Assembly (NCBI GenBank): GCA_020050835.1
Contig: JAGVKB010000039.1
Location: 90,331 to 154,330 of the forward strand
Direction of reading: 5' to 3'
Source: Candidatus Obscuribacterales bacterium
GTDB lineage: Bacteria; Cyanobacteriota; Vampirovibrionia; Obscuribacterales; Obscuribacteraceae
DNA: 64,000 bases
Made by a program: the position numbers and the translations under genes
The notes under the pieces: generated by a model
The model's input: only the letters and a program-made list of their open reading frames with translations
Database searches by the model: none
Told to the model about the DNA's origin: nothing
Shown: positions 46,957 through 55,711 of the stretch, piece by piece
Numbering within the stretch: the stretch's first letter is position 1
Layout of the letters: each line of letters starts with the position of its first letter

Positions 46957-49533
46957 ATGAAGCGTTTGGGGTATAGAATCTACGGCAGTGGTCAAGCCAC
47001 ACCTTTGATTTTAGTCTGTGCTGGCGTGCTCAGTATTCTGGGAGTCGGCATTATCTATATCATGCTCATGATGGGTGGAGCCAACGAAGCGCAGAATGCG
47101 GTTGACGCAGGGGCACTGCAAGCGGCAAGGATCGCGTTGAGCGAACCCAAAGTCGAGCTTCAGCAAGATGAGATAGTTGACTTTGGGGGAGAAGCTAAAC
47201 AGAAAGACGATAAATACTTTGTGGACCTGTCAACAATAAATCGCATCTGGGGGCTTGCCTTACTGCAAGCCCTTAATGTGCAAAAGATGGTAGACAAAGA
47301 CCTGTCCTCTAAGGACGCAGAGAAGCATGCTCGCCAGATTCACGAAAGCGCAACCGCTATTAGTGGCAGACTCGCCCAGGCTCTTGTGAGGGATACCGAC
47401 CCAAATAGACCGAATCCTCTTCAGTCCGAGTTCTTGAGGCTGGTGAATGCCAATTCAATGCGCATGATCAAGTTTCAAATGAGCTCCGATTCGTCGAATT
47501 CTGGAAATCAACCTGCGCAAGGAACCATCGAAAATCGTGTATCCAAGAGCACTGAACGCCTGAAGACCAATTTGAACAAGTTACCAGGAAAGAGCAAGGA
47601 TAGCGCCGACTTTACTCAATTAGGAATCAGCCAGAAAGAGCCGAGAAAGACTGCAAATATCAACGTTTCAGATCAATCTGAGGCAGGTGCAATCAGCACC
47701 AGCAGTGGTTCTAAGCAGACGGTAGGACGGCAGCAGCAATCAAACGACTCAACATATGCCATTGCGTTTACGAATCGTTCAAGAGACAGCAATATTCAGT
47801 TCAGTGTCGATCAAGAAAAAATTGGGAAACTAGCGCTCAATAACTTGCCTCCCGCGGAAATCCTCAATGGCAGGTTCTTTAAGGGATACCTGCCAGTTAC
47901 TGTCGCGCTGTCACCACCCCTCAAATTTATGTTCGTGCCACTGGAGCATGACCAGAAACCTCACCTCATCTCGGCGAGTCAATTCAATCAAGACAAAAAC
48001 GCGGACTTCAGTTCAGATACCCTGGCGAGGTCCATTCCGCCCAATGCCTTTCACTTTGCCAAAGACGTTTATGTTCAAAATGCCAAAAGGAATATCCAGC
48101 TTCAGGCTTTTTCCATGAGTAAGGATATGAGCCCAGGCTTTGTGATGCAGCACACACGCGGATTCATACGAATTGAAAATAAGGACGGTCTTGTTGATCC
48201 AACCAGCCGTCGACCGCTTCATGTGTTGGATCTAGCCAACCGTCAAATTGTGAAGGAGTACAAGCGTAACCTGAACCTTCCAGATGGACCAGAGGATGAA
48301 GCTGGACTGGTTCTTGGAAGATCCCTTTTCAATCCGGTAGAAAATCGCGAAGGGGTCGCCTCACCTTTTGCCAATCAAAGCGCTGAGCAGATGGAGATCG
48401 CCTGCAGCAAGTTGTCTGGAATTCTCGAAACTGAGCTCTGCAAGGATGCTCCGGACTACGTTTCCTGCTGCAAAGGTTTGCACGGAATTGCCGATGTCGA
48501 ACCTTGCGACGCTCCTGTTTACAAGGAAGGTACAATGGTTCCCTGGCCAAATCTCGGTTCCCCAAGCATGCATCCTGTCTATGGCTTCATGCCGGCTCTG
48601 ACCAAGCCCGGCAGCGGAAGAGAGCATTATCCGGCCAGTGATGGCGAGATTCACAGGATAACGCCGGAAAACGAGCACGAACACAAGATTTTCTACGACT
48701 GGCTGGCCGGTGACTACAATGCAGATAACGATGCGTGGCGCACAGCTTTCACCAGTAATCCCTCAATGCTGCCGGAACTCATGCGTGCTAACCACGGCGA
48801 CAAAATAGCGACTCCTTCCCTGCGCTTTTCCGTCGATCAATTCGTTTCCGGAATGAAGGACAGGATGCCGCAGGATGCCAAACGAGTTAGCCTGTTGAAT
48901 GGGCAGGACGCAGCCTGGTTTACTAAGGATGGCAGTCTGTCATCACTTTTAACAGCCAGAGTTGGGGATCCCAAGCTCAAACCACTGTACGATTTACTAG
49001 TTCAGCGTATTCGCGAGATTGCGCCGAAGGCTTCCATCGAAGAGCTTCAGGGCATTTTCACCAGTAAGAAACCAATTCCGATGGGAGCGGAAGCCTACAT
49101 CTACTTAAACGACAAGGGCAACCTGCAGTTATCAGTGCTCCCTGCCGACACTATCCCTGAGTGGCTGCAAAAGGTTAAAGATGAGGAGCCGGATGGTGCA
49201 GCTATGACCTTTGAATATCGTGAGACGGATGCAAACAAGGATCCATGCTATAGACTCGTAGATCCAAACGCCGATTGGGACGGGGAGCTGAATTCCTCTG
49301 CTGCAAGTCGCTATCCAACCAGAGTGTGCAACTTCGATATCTATCAGTTCTTCCCGTCGTCTGGATTTCATGGGCTTTTAGGTGTATTTCAATTGACTTC
49401 TCGCTTGGAAAAGAAATGCGCCAAGCAAGGAATTGTAGATCCTTCGAGTACATGGAATCAGCCGCAGGATTGCTTTTGTTTCCCGCCCAACAGTGAACGA
49501 AAGAACAACGCGAACTGTGGCTCGTGTCTCTAG
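46957..49533 (+). CDS. TadG-like (Flp pilus assembly TadE/G-like) membrane-anchored protein
   Basis: 858 residues. Residues ~8-45 match the TadE/TadG N-terminus: G-Q-A-T-P-L-I, one helix (LVCAGVLSILGVGIIYIMLMM), then GANEAQNAVDAGALQAARIAL. The rest is extracytoplasmic, largely polar, with a Cys cluster at ~485-530 (CSKLSGILETELC, VSCCKG, EPC) and more cysteines at the C-terminus (CFCFPPN, ANCGSC), suggesting disulfides. No tadA/B/C or flp pilin gene is in the window, so this is an orphan member. It may be an envelope structural protein rather than a pilus part. Length is greater than the usual TadG (~400-600). Confidence 0.72.
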   Translation: MKRLGYRIYGSGQATPLILVCAGVLSILGVGIIYIMLMMGGANEAQNAVDAGALQAARIALSEPKVELQQDEIVDFGGEAKQKDDKYFVDLSTINRIWGLALLQALNVQKMVDKDLSSKDAEKHARQIHESATAISGRLAQALVRDTDPNRPNPLQSEFLRLVNANSMRMIKFQMSSDSSNSGNQPAQGTIENRVSKSTERLKTNLNKLPGKSKDSADFTQLGISQKEPRKTANINVSDQSEAGAISTSSGSKQTVGRQQQSNDSTYAIAFTNRSRDSNIQFSVDQEKIGKLALNNLPPAEILNGRFFKGYLPVTVALSPPLKFMFVPLEHDQKPHLISASQFNQDKNADFSSDTLARSIPPNAFHFAKDVYVQNAKRNIQLQAFSMSKDMSPGFVMQHTRGFIRIENKDGLVDPTSRRPLHVLDLANRQIVKEYKRNLNLPDGPEDEAGLVLGRSLFNPVENREGVASPFANQSAEQMEIACSKLSGILETELCKDAPDYVSCCKGLHGIADVEPCDAPVYKEGTMVPWPNLGSPSMHPVYGFMPALTKPGSGREHYPASDGEIHRITPENEHEHKIFYDWLAGDYNADNDAWRTAFTSNPSMLPELMRANHGDKIATPSLRFSVDQFVSGMKDRMPQDAKRVSLLNGQDAAWFTKDGSLSSLLTARVGDPKLKPLYDLLVQRIREIAPKASIEELQGIFTSKKPIPMGAEAYIYLNDKGNLQLSVLPADTIPEWLQKVKDEEPDGAAMTFEYRETDANKDPCYRLVDPNADWDGELNSSAASRYPTRVCNFDIYQFFPSSGFHGLLGVFQLTSRLEKKCAKQGIVDPSSTWNQPQDCFCFPPNSERKNNANCGSCL

Positions 49534-49554
49534 TGCGGACCAGTCACATGCTGT

Positions 49555-49575
49555 CTCCCGATGAGTTCGAGGGAG
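49555..49575. terminator. Weak hairpin between convergent genes
   Basis: CTCCC (49555-49559) pairs with GGGAG (49571-49575) between the TadG-like gene and the opposite-strand membrane protein gene. No U-tract; the terminator role is positional inference. Confidence 0.25.
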
Positions 49576-49594
49576 TGTTCTACTTGGTTGAGAT

Positions 49595-50941
49595 TTAATA
49601 ACCGCCAGGCGGAGTAACTTTTCTGTCCATATACGGGTGAGACAGCACACCTGATTCATCTGGAACCGGCGGTTGGTTAAGCTCGTCTTCGGATGACTCC
49701 GTAATCTCCGGAATTGCAACGGTAGGGCTTTGCTCTGATGTCGAGCTGTCCTGAGACTGCTTGGATTTAGGCTTGAAGATATTAGGCAAAAGCGGCTTCG
49801 TGCCTGCTGCGGTTTCGACAACGGATGACTGCTCGGCAATTCGATTAAACTGCTTCGGCCCGATAGTCAGAGCAAGGACAGCAAGTCCTACCACCGCTAT
49901 GACTGCCGCAGCAATTCCAGCTCGTCGGACAAACCTTTCCTTAGCGCCGAAACGACAGTCTTTTACCTGAAACTTCTTGTCCCTTCTTCTGTAGTAATTG
50001 ACAATACTTTGTCCTTCCCGCTGAACGACAAGCTCTTCTGCCTCAGATTCTTCCAATCCGTCGAGATCATAGATATGAAGCTGGCAGTGATCGCAATAAC
50101 GTACACGAGTTAATCCTGTCGACCCGCCGCTCAATTCATCCCAGCTGACAGGACAGCCCGACGTCTTGCGAAACTTGACAATCGGACAGCTTGGCTTGGT
50201 TTTCGAAGGCGCGACCAGAAATTCTATTTCCTCCTTGCGCCTGGCCTCTTCCTTATTCTTGGTGCTTTGAGCAAACGCTCTGATTGCATCCGTATCGAGC
50301 ACAGTTCCCTTAAAAGCTTTGGGCAATTTGGCCCTTCCTTTCAACATCTTCGCGAAAACATTTGAATCTGGGGCTTCCGCCTTGCTATCCGGATTCTCAA
50401 CTGACGGCCCATCGATTGATGATTGGTGCCCTTGATCGCTTTGCGCGGGAAGCACCGCCTCTGGTGCCTGATTGATCGAAGCACTGTTTGAGGAGAGCAG
50501 CTTATCCAGATCAAAATCCGGCGGCGGTGCAGGCGAGGGAATCTCTGAGTTGTTATTGCCTAGACTGCCGGAAGACAAGAGTTTTTCTATGTCGAATTGG
50601 GTGGAAGCGGAGGAAGAAGCTGGATCAGCTGATTGCTCTGAGTGAGACACTGGCTTTGGAGTGGAATCTGCCGATGGATCTGTTGAAGTGTGGTTCTCCA
50701 GGTGCGGTTTGCCCGTGGAGGATTGTTTGTCCTCACCCCACAGGCGGGCTGACACCTCGGCGCTCAATGCCATTGTTCGCTTCAGCGTCTGCTTGAGGAG
50801 TTTTGGTACTTTTCCTGTCCTAGGCTCTTTCCGGTTATTGCCCGGAGAAGCGTTCGAGCTCGGCTGTCCGTTCGAGTCCGAACTAGAAGATACTGCCTCG
50901 CCCGGGCATTGAGCGTTTGACTGAGATTGAGGATCATTCAT
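49595..50941 (-). CDS. Membrane protein with N-terminal disordered region and Cys-rich 'CPVSW...CxxC' domain
   Basis: 448 residues. Residues ~1-240 are Ser/Pro/Asn-rich, with two similar short motifs (FDIEKLLSSGSLG and FDLDKLLSSNSAS). Residues ~250-335 form a compact domain: CPIVKFRKTSGCPVSWDEL, RVRYCDHCQLHIYDLDGL, EAEELV, IVNYYRRRDKKFQVKDCRFG. The spacing of Cys, W, CxxC, a Y-D-L turn, E-x-E and RRxDxxxxxxDC resembles a domain common in Planctomycetes and Bacteroidetes membrane proteins, probably metal-binding. One transmembrane helix follows (IAAAVIAVVGLAVLALTIG), then a Pro/Ser-rich tail. Function unknown. It is divergent from the receiver-kinase gene. Confidence 0.7.
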   Translation of the reverse strand: MNDPQSQSNAQCPGEAVSSSSDSNGQPSSNASPGNNRKEPRTGKVPKLLKQTLKRTMALSAEVSARLWGEDKQSSTGKPHLENHTSTDPSADSTPKPVSHSEQSADPASSSASTQFDIEKLLSSGSLGNNNSEIPSPAPPPDFDLDKLLSSNSASINQAPEAVLPAQSDQGHQSSIDGPSVENPDSKAEAPDSNVFAKMLKGRAKLPKAFKGTVLDTDAIRAFAQSTKNKEEARRKEEIEFLVAPSKTKPSCPIVKFRKTSGCPVSWDELSGGSTGLTRVRYCDHCQLHIYDLDGLEESEAEELVVQREGQSIVNYYRRRDKKFQVKDCRFGAKERFVRRAGIAAAVIAVVGLAVLALTIGPKQFNRIAEQSSVVETAAGTKPLLPNIFKPKSKQSQDSSTSEQSPTVAIPEITESSEDELNQPPVPDESGVLSHPYMDRKVTPPGGY

Positions 50942-51017
50942 AGGCGTTCGATCGGAAGCTCGTAAACTTAAATTGGACAGTATGCCAACAGCACACTTTA
51001 ATCATACATATACCCAC

Positions 51018-51068
51018 CCCGCAGGCACAGGCTTGAAGCAGACGGTTTGATGATGCGAAGCCTGCGGG
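51018..51068. promoter_or_regulatory. Two mutually exclusive hairpins in a divergent intergenic region
   Basis: CCCGCAGGC (51018-51026) is fully complementary to GCCTGCGGG (51060-51068). AGGCTT (51029-51034) can instead pair with AAGCCT (51058-51063), which overlaps the first stem's right arm. No gene ends here, since both flanking genes start on either side, so a simple terminator is unlikely. Confidence 0.45.
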
Positions 51069-51161
51069 AGGTTTGCTGGGAAGAAAGAGGGGAAAAAAGA
51101 GGTAACGAGGTGGGCGGAGTATGATGCATGATAGGATTCCAAGAATAAGCTGTGGTGCTTA

Positions 51162-52457
51162 ATGGCAAAAGTCCTTGTGATCGACGACGACCAAGATCTT
51201 TGTACCATCGTTGAGGATTTCCTCATGATGGAGAAGCACACCGTCCATTCTGTCCACACCGGAGCAGAGGGTTTGGAATTGCTTAAGAGCTACCAGTATG
51301 AGCTTGCAATTTTGGACTGGGACTTACCAGATGCAAAAGGCGTGGACCTTTTGAAACGATTTCGCGACGAGGGTGGAAATACTCCAGTAATAATGCTGAC
51401 CGGGCACACGACGATCGACGACAAGGAGATCGGGCTCGATTCGGGTGCAAACGATTACCTGACAAAACCTTTTCATTCAAAGGAGCTGGCTGCTCGTATT
51501 CGAACGGTGTTTCGCACGATCGGCACGGCGGCCCCGCCTCCAACGCCGCTGGGTACGAACAATGAGGCTGTGCTGGCTAGAGCGAACTTGTTCGGCACCG
51601 CGCTCGCAGCCAAATACGAATTCATAGAAGTCCTGGGCGAAGGCGGGCTGGGTATCGTTTTTAAAGCCCGGCATCCGCATCTTGGCATACCGGTGGCTGT
51701 GAAAATGCTGCTCTCTCAGCAGATCGGAGAAGAAGCCCTGGCAAGATTTCAACTCGAAGCTCAGACCCTGTGCCGCCTCGAACACCGTAACGTCGTTAAG
51801 GTATATGACTTTGGCATAACAGAACGCAGGCAGCCATACATGGTTCTCGAGTGCGTTGAAGGCAAAGACCTCGACACAATCTTGGAAGAAGAAGATCTTT
51901 TAGCGCTCAATCCTGGTCTGGACATAATGATCCAGGTTTGTGACGGGCTGGCGCATGCGCATGAGATGGGCATTCTGCACTTGGACGTCAAACCTGGCAA
52001 CATAGTCCTCAAGCAAGCGGAGGGTAAGCAGCCGATTCCGAAAGTCCTGGATTTTGGACTGGCGCGTCTTCGAGACTCCGGAAAGGTGGTACAGAGCAAC
52101 CACGGGCAACCAAATGAGTCCATCGGTAGCCCGCCATACATCAGCCCTGAGCAGCTCCTCGCTAGACCACTCGACGAGAGAGCGGATATATACTCAGTCG
52201 GCTGCGTTATTTACGAGGTTTTCACTGGTTATACTCCATTTATAGCCGATGAGGTACCGGAGATTCTTCGCATGCATTTGGAAACTGTTCCGCAGCCAAT
52301 GCGCTCCATCGGACCGGAATTGGACTTGCCAGAAATACTCGATCGAGTTGTTGCAAAGACACTCGAGAAAGATCCAGGAAAGCGCATACAATCCATGAAA
52401 GATCTGCGCGATGCGCTCATGTGGATTAAAAATCAGCTTTCTGCTATCCCAAACTGA
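51162..52457 (+). CDS. Response regulator receiver - Ser/Thr protein kinase fusion
   Basis: 431 residues. Residues 1-118 form a receiver domain with acidic pocket DDD (8-10), phospho-acceptor Asp52 in AILDWDLPD, Thr80 and Lys102 in YLTKPF. A 30-residue Pro/Ala linker follows. Residues ~152-425 are a Hanks-type kinase: GEGGLGIVFKA, Lys181 in VAVKM, Glu199, HLDVKPGN (Asp275), DFG (Asp297), and SIGSPPYISPEQL. The HRD Arg is Leu, so it is a non-RD type. There are no transmembrane or extracellular PASTA domains. Input would come from a histidine kinase and output is Ser/Thr phosphorylation. Orphan histidine kinases lie at 43420-45042 and 58972-61149. No strong Shine-Dalgarno. Confidence 0.93.
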   Translation: MAKVLVIDDDQDLCTIVEDFLMMEKHTVHSVHTGAEGLELLKSYQYELAILDWDLPDAKGVDLLKRFRDEGGNTPVIMLTGHTTIDDKEIGLDSGANDYLTKPFHSKELAARIRTVFRTIGTAAPPPTPLGTNNEAVLARANLFGTALAAKYEFIEVLGEGGLGIVFKARHPHLGIPVAVKMLLSQQIGEEALARFQLEAQTLCRLEHRNVVKVYDFGITERRQPYMVLECVEGKDLDTILEEEDLLALNPGLDIMIQVCDGLAHAHEMGILHLDVKPGNIVLKQAEGKQPIPKVLDFGLARLRDSGKVVQSNHGQPNESIGSPPYISPEQLLARPLDERADIYSVGCVIYEVFTGYTPFIADEVPEILRMHLETVPQPMRSIGPELDLPEILDRVVAKTLEKDPGKRIQSMKDLRDALMWIKNQLSAIPN

Positions 52458-52828
52458 TTAAAGAGTGCCGCCGGCGTCAGCGCCGACAAAGAGTGACGTC
52501 CATCATTGAGAGAATAGGTATCGCGGACAAATCGATTGAGGCTACGAGCTGGGACCGGTAGTGCCCTGCTTACGGTGGGTTCATTACTTACTGCCACCAC
52601 GGGCGGAGTCAAGGACGCTTTTACTTGAGGGCAGGAAGGGAAAAGCCTGAGATTGGACAGGGATTTACCCCTTTTTTCTTTTATCCGAACCGAGGACAAT
52701 GGAGAGGCAGCTGCCAAGTAATGGGGAGCCGAAAGGCTGTCTGGAGCGTAGTAAATTCAAGCTCAGTTTTGTCTTATGGCGGTATCATTCCGGGAATAAC
52801 TCAGTTATCGGCCAGCGGGAGGGGAGTT
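52458..52828. other. Intergenic region before the VIT/exosortase pair
   Basis: About 370 bases. A GC hairpin (CGGCG/CGCCG, loop TCAG) near 52473-52490 follows the kinase stop. A T-rich stretch lies at 52672-52683. AGCC-GAAA-GGCT (a 4-bp stem with a GNRA loop) is at about 52727-52738. A TTG-started extension of the next gene's frame covers the right half but has no ribosome-binding site of its own. No known riboswitch was recognised. Confidence 0.45.
52817..52826 (+). promoter_or_regulatory. Ribosome-binding site that fixes the VIT-protein start
   Basis: GGGAGGGGAG lies just before ATG 52829 and decides against the TTG at 52625 as the start. Confidence 0.75.
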
Positions 52829-55711
52829 ATGAGACCCAAATCGGAGTCTACTTATCCACGGCTGCAATCGAGTCCGGTGAAGCTGCTTTCCAGGCTGTTT
52901 TGTGGCGAAGATCCGCAAAACATGGCAGACCGTAACACGAAAAAGGCGCACCCGACCAAGCCGGGCTTCTGGTTTCTATGGCTTGGCGTGATTATACCTA
53001 CGCTCGCCGTAGTTTTTGAATCACAGCTTCATTTTTGCGCTAGAAGCTTTTTCGATCCGCTACCGTCCAACCTTCATGTCCTGCTAGTACTTTTGATTCC
53101 ATTATGCAATTCACTGATCTGGCTTTCTCCGCGCGCGAATTTTTCTGCGTTCTACGCTCCGATTACGCTTTTGTCCGGCATGGCGATGGGTATCGCGGTG
53201 ATGTACAGCATCATGTTTCTACCGCTGGCTTCTGTCTCGCTAATGTGGATTCCTGTGCTCGGGGTCGGGCTGCTCGGATTGTCTCCAATGCTTTCGATGG
53301 CATGCCTGTGGAAAGGCGAGAGTTTGATCGCCCATCTCGTCGAGCAGTTCGGAACTTTCTTTGAGCCACACCAGATCAAGCACGTCGGGCATCTGGTGGT
53401 TTTAACCACGGTCTTGGTAGTCGAGTTTCCCTCAACTGTTACCAGGATTTACATGCAGATGGCCTCAAAGCCGGAGACTGCCACGCAGGGGATTCGGATG
53501 CTTCGTCAGTACGGCAGCCAGGAAGTGATGCTTCGTGCCTGTTATGAGCGCTCCGGCCGGGCTACCGATATTCTCGGATCGATCTGTGAGATCGGTCATC
53601 CGCTTAAGGTTCAACAAGCTCGTGACATATTTTATAAAGTCACCGGCAAGCCGTTCAATTCCATTGCGATTCCCAAGACGATGCGAGCAACTATCCAACA
53701 CGCAGGAACAGGCAACGAGTTTGGCGAATTGAATCGGGGGGTTGAAGATGAGTTTGATCTCGACACCGACATCGCCGGTGAGGTGGTGAGCGGTTTTGCG
53801 CGCGGACTAGCTGTGAAGGTGTCGACATTCTCAGGCACAGTCGACCCAGATGCGGCGCTAGCTGAAATCAACTGGACTTTTAGTTTCAGCAATAGCTCGC
53901 AGTACGATCGCGAAGCTAGAGCCAAAGTGTTATTGCCGGCCGGTGCGGTGGTGACGAAGGCGACTGTCTGGGTCGGAGGTCAGGAGCGGGAAGCCGAGAT
54001 TCATGTTAGGAGTCAAGCGAGAGCGGAGTACAGGGCGGCGGTTAACCAGAAGAGTGGACCACTGCTGGTAAGTGTTTGCGGACCGGACAGTGTTTTGGTT
54101 CAGTGCTATCCCGTGATGCCGTCAGGCGAGCTGAAGGTGCGGTTGGGCATCGTCGCTCCGCTCGGATTGGACAGCTCAAAACAGGGCGTTCTCGCGCTGC
54201 CGTCGTTCGAAGAGAGAAACTTCCAAATTGAGACGGAACATCGCTTGAGCATTATCTCGCCGAAATCACTCAGGGTCGGTACCACCGTAGCTGGCGCAGG
54301 TTCGAGCGGCTCCAAGCTAGCAACAATGAGCGTAAATCTCAAGAATGCAGAACTGTCCGCCAGCACGGCCCTGATCCATGCTGAAAGAGATAGTAATTCT
54401 GGTGCTGCCTGGACCGCTGATGACTTTTCGGCAGGGCAAAAATACAACGTAGTCGAGAGGCCGATTGAGGCTTATCCGGTTGCTCCTAAGCAGCTTGCTA
54501 TTTTAGTAGACGGTTCGATCGGGATGGCTCCGTACATCGAGGCGGTCAGAGACGCCTTGCGTGACCTGCCGCCGACTGTCAAAGTGTCTCTGACTTTGGT
54601 ATCAGATGTACCGCAGAATATTTGTACTGCTGGTTCCAGTTCTAGCGATAGTAACTTTCAGATGCTTTTAGGCGCGCTCAAGAAAACGAGCTGTGAAGGC
54701 GGACAGAATAACTTTCCGGAACTCTTGACCCAGCTCTCCAATGTGCGCGCCGGCTCAGCGGCTGACGGTCGGGCCATTCTCTGGATTCACGCTTCACAAC
54801 CGCAAAGCTCGCCGGAATTGCTCAACTTGCATAACTGGTTAAATGCAAAGGATTGGCGGGCGCCAGCAATCTACGACCTGCAAGTCATTTCTGGACCGAA
54901 TGAGGCTCTGGATGGAGTCGTCAACAGAGCAGCCGTGTCTCGAGTGATGAGGGTCGGCACAGTATCAGCGGACCTCCAACGATTGTTTTCCGGCTGGTCT
55001 AATCAGAGCAAGTTCGCCTCAATCGAGCTGAACAGAGAAGTTGCCGGAGAGCAGGCAGCGGACGGTCAGCACGGGCCAGCAGCGCTTGCTCAATTGTGGG
55101 CTTCTAGGGAAGTCGACAGAAAGCTCTCCGTTGGCGAAGAATCGGAGCAAAGCGAGGCGCTGGCTCTAGCTTCGACCTATCACCTGGTGACGCCTGTATC
55201 CAGCGCGGTGGCGCTTGAACCGAAAGAGGGGTGGAAAGCGGCGGCTCGGCTAGCGATTGCGGTAAAGTCGCCCTGGCGAACCGGGCTCAAGGCTCTGTTT
55301 ACAAAAAAGTTGAATGCGAGCGAAAGCATAGGTTCAAGAAGAGCATCTTTGTTCGATCGACCAACCGTCAGCCAGTCGGCGGGAGAGGACAACTCTTCAT
55401 TCGGGGCGAAGCAGCAGAAGGCGATGAGAGCTCCCGAAGTGAAGCAAGAGACTTCAGAAGCTGGGCAAGAAGCGCCAATGCTTCAAGGCGCGACAAATGG
55501 AACAATCGGTCCACAGTCCGGTGATGCAACGGTGGTGGCGGGAATCAATACTGCCGGGACTGTCTCGCTTGATTCAGCGAACGAGCAAGCCGACACGGCT
55601 CCTGAGACGTCAACCGTGCCGGAGTCAGATACTTGGCTGCTGATAGCGGCTGTCATGCTGATGTTCGGTGCGCTCTTGGCGCGAAACCGTCTACGGGTAC
55701 GCAAAGTGTGA
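52829..55711 (+). CDS. Multi-TM VIT/VWA-like protein with PEP-CTERM-like C-terminal sorting signal
   Basis: 960 residues from ATG 52829. Residues ~45-165 hold about five hydrophobic segments (GFWFLWLGVIIPTLAVVF, LHVLLVLLIPLC, and three more to SMACLW). Residues ~315-440 resemble a VIT domain: INWTFSFSNSSQYDREARAKVLLPAGA, RAEYRAAVNQKSG, RLGIVAPL. Residues ~550-700 look like a VWA fold with ILVDGSIGM in the MIDAS position (D-x-S-x-G). A Ser/Ala/Gln-rich linker leads to the tail: VPESDTW, a hydrophobic helix, then RNRLRVRK. That tripartite end matches the layout of exosortase substrates. The stop overlaps the next gene, an exosortase, by 4 bases. This resembles the VIT or MSEP-CTERM proteins paired with exosortases N and K in Bacteroidetes. 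The surface function is unknown. Confidence 0.82.
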   Translation: MRPKSESTYPRLQSSPVKLLSRLFCGEDPQNMADRNTKKAHPTKPGFWFLWLGVIIPTLAVVFESQLHFCARSFFDPLPSNLHVLLVLLIPLCNSLIWLSPRANFSAFYAPITLLSGMAMGIAVMYSIMFLPLASVSLMWIPVLGVGLLGLSPMLSMACLWKGESLIAHLVEQFGTFFEPHQIKHVGHLVVLTTVLVVEFPSTVTRIYMQMASKPETATQGIRMLRQYGSQEVMLRACYERSGRATDILGSICEIGHPLKVQQARDIFYKVTGKPFNSIAIPKTMRATIQHAGTGNEFGELNRGVEDEFDLDTDIAGEVVSGFARGLAVKVSTFSGTVDPDAALAEINWTFSFSNSSQYDREARAKVLLPAGAVVTKATVWVGGQEREAEIHVRSQARAEYRAAVNQKSGPLLVSVCGPDSVLVQCYPVMPSGELKVRLGIVAPLGLDSSKQGVLALPSFEERNFQIETEHRLSIISPKSLRVGTTVAGAGSSGSKLATMSVNLKNAELSASTALIHAERDSNSGAAWTADDFSAGQKYNVVERPIEAYPVAPKQLAILVDGSIGMAPYIEAVRDALRDLPPTVKVSLTLVSDVPQNICTAGSSSSDSNFQMLLGALKKTSCEGGQNNFPELLTQLSNVRAGSAADGRAILWIHASQPQSSPELLNLHNWLNAKDWRAPAIYDLQVISGPNEALDGVVNRAAVSRVMRVGTVSADLQRLFSGWSNQSKFASIELNREVAGEQAADGQHGPAALAQLWASREVDRKLSVGEESEQSEALALASTYHLVTPVSSAVALEPKEGWKAAARLAIAVKSPWRTGLKALFTKKLNASESIGSRRASLFDRPTVSQSAGEDNSSFGAKQQKAMRAPEVKQETSEAGQEAPMLQGATNGTIGPQSGDATVVAGINTAGTVSLDSANEQADTAPETSTVPESDTWLLIAAVMLMFGALLARNRLRVRKV

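Noticed and set aside
52625..52828. TTG-started 68-residue extension of the VIT protein
   Set aside because: No ribosome-binding site at the TTG, whereas a very strong one precedes ATG 52829.
55633..55707. Longer exosortase N-terminus
   Set aside because: Overlaps the substrate's sorting tail and adds no membrane segment; the GTGA overlap at 55708 is the simpler start.
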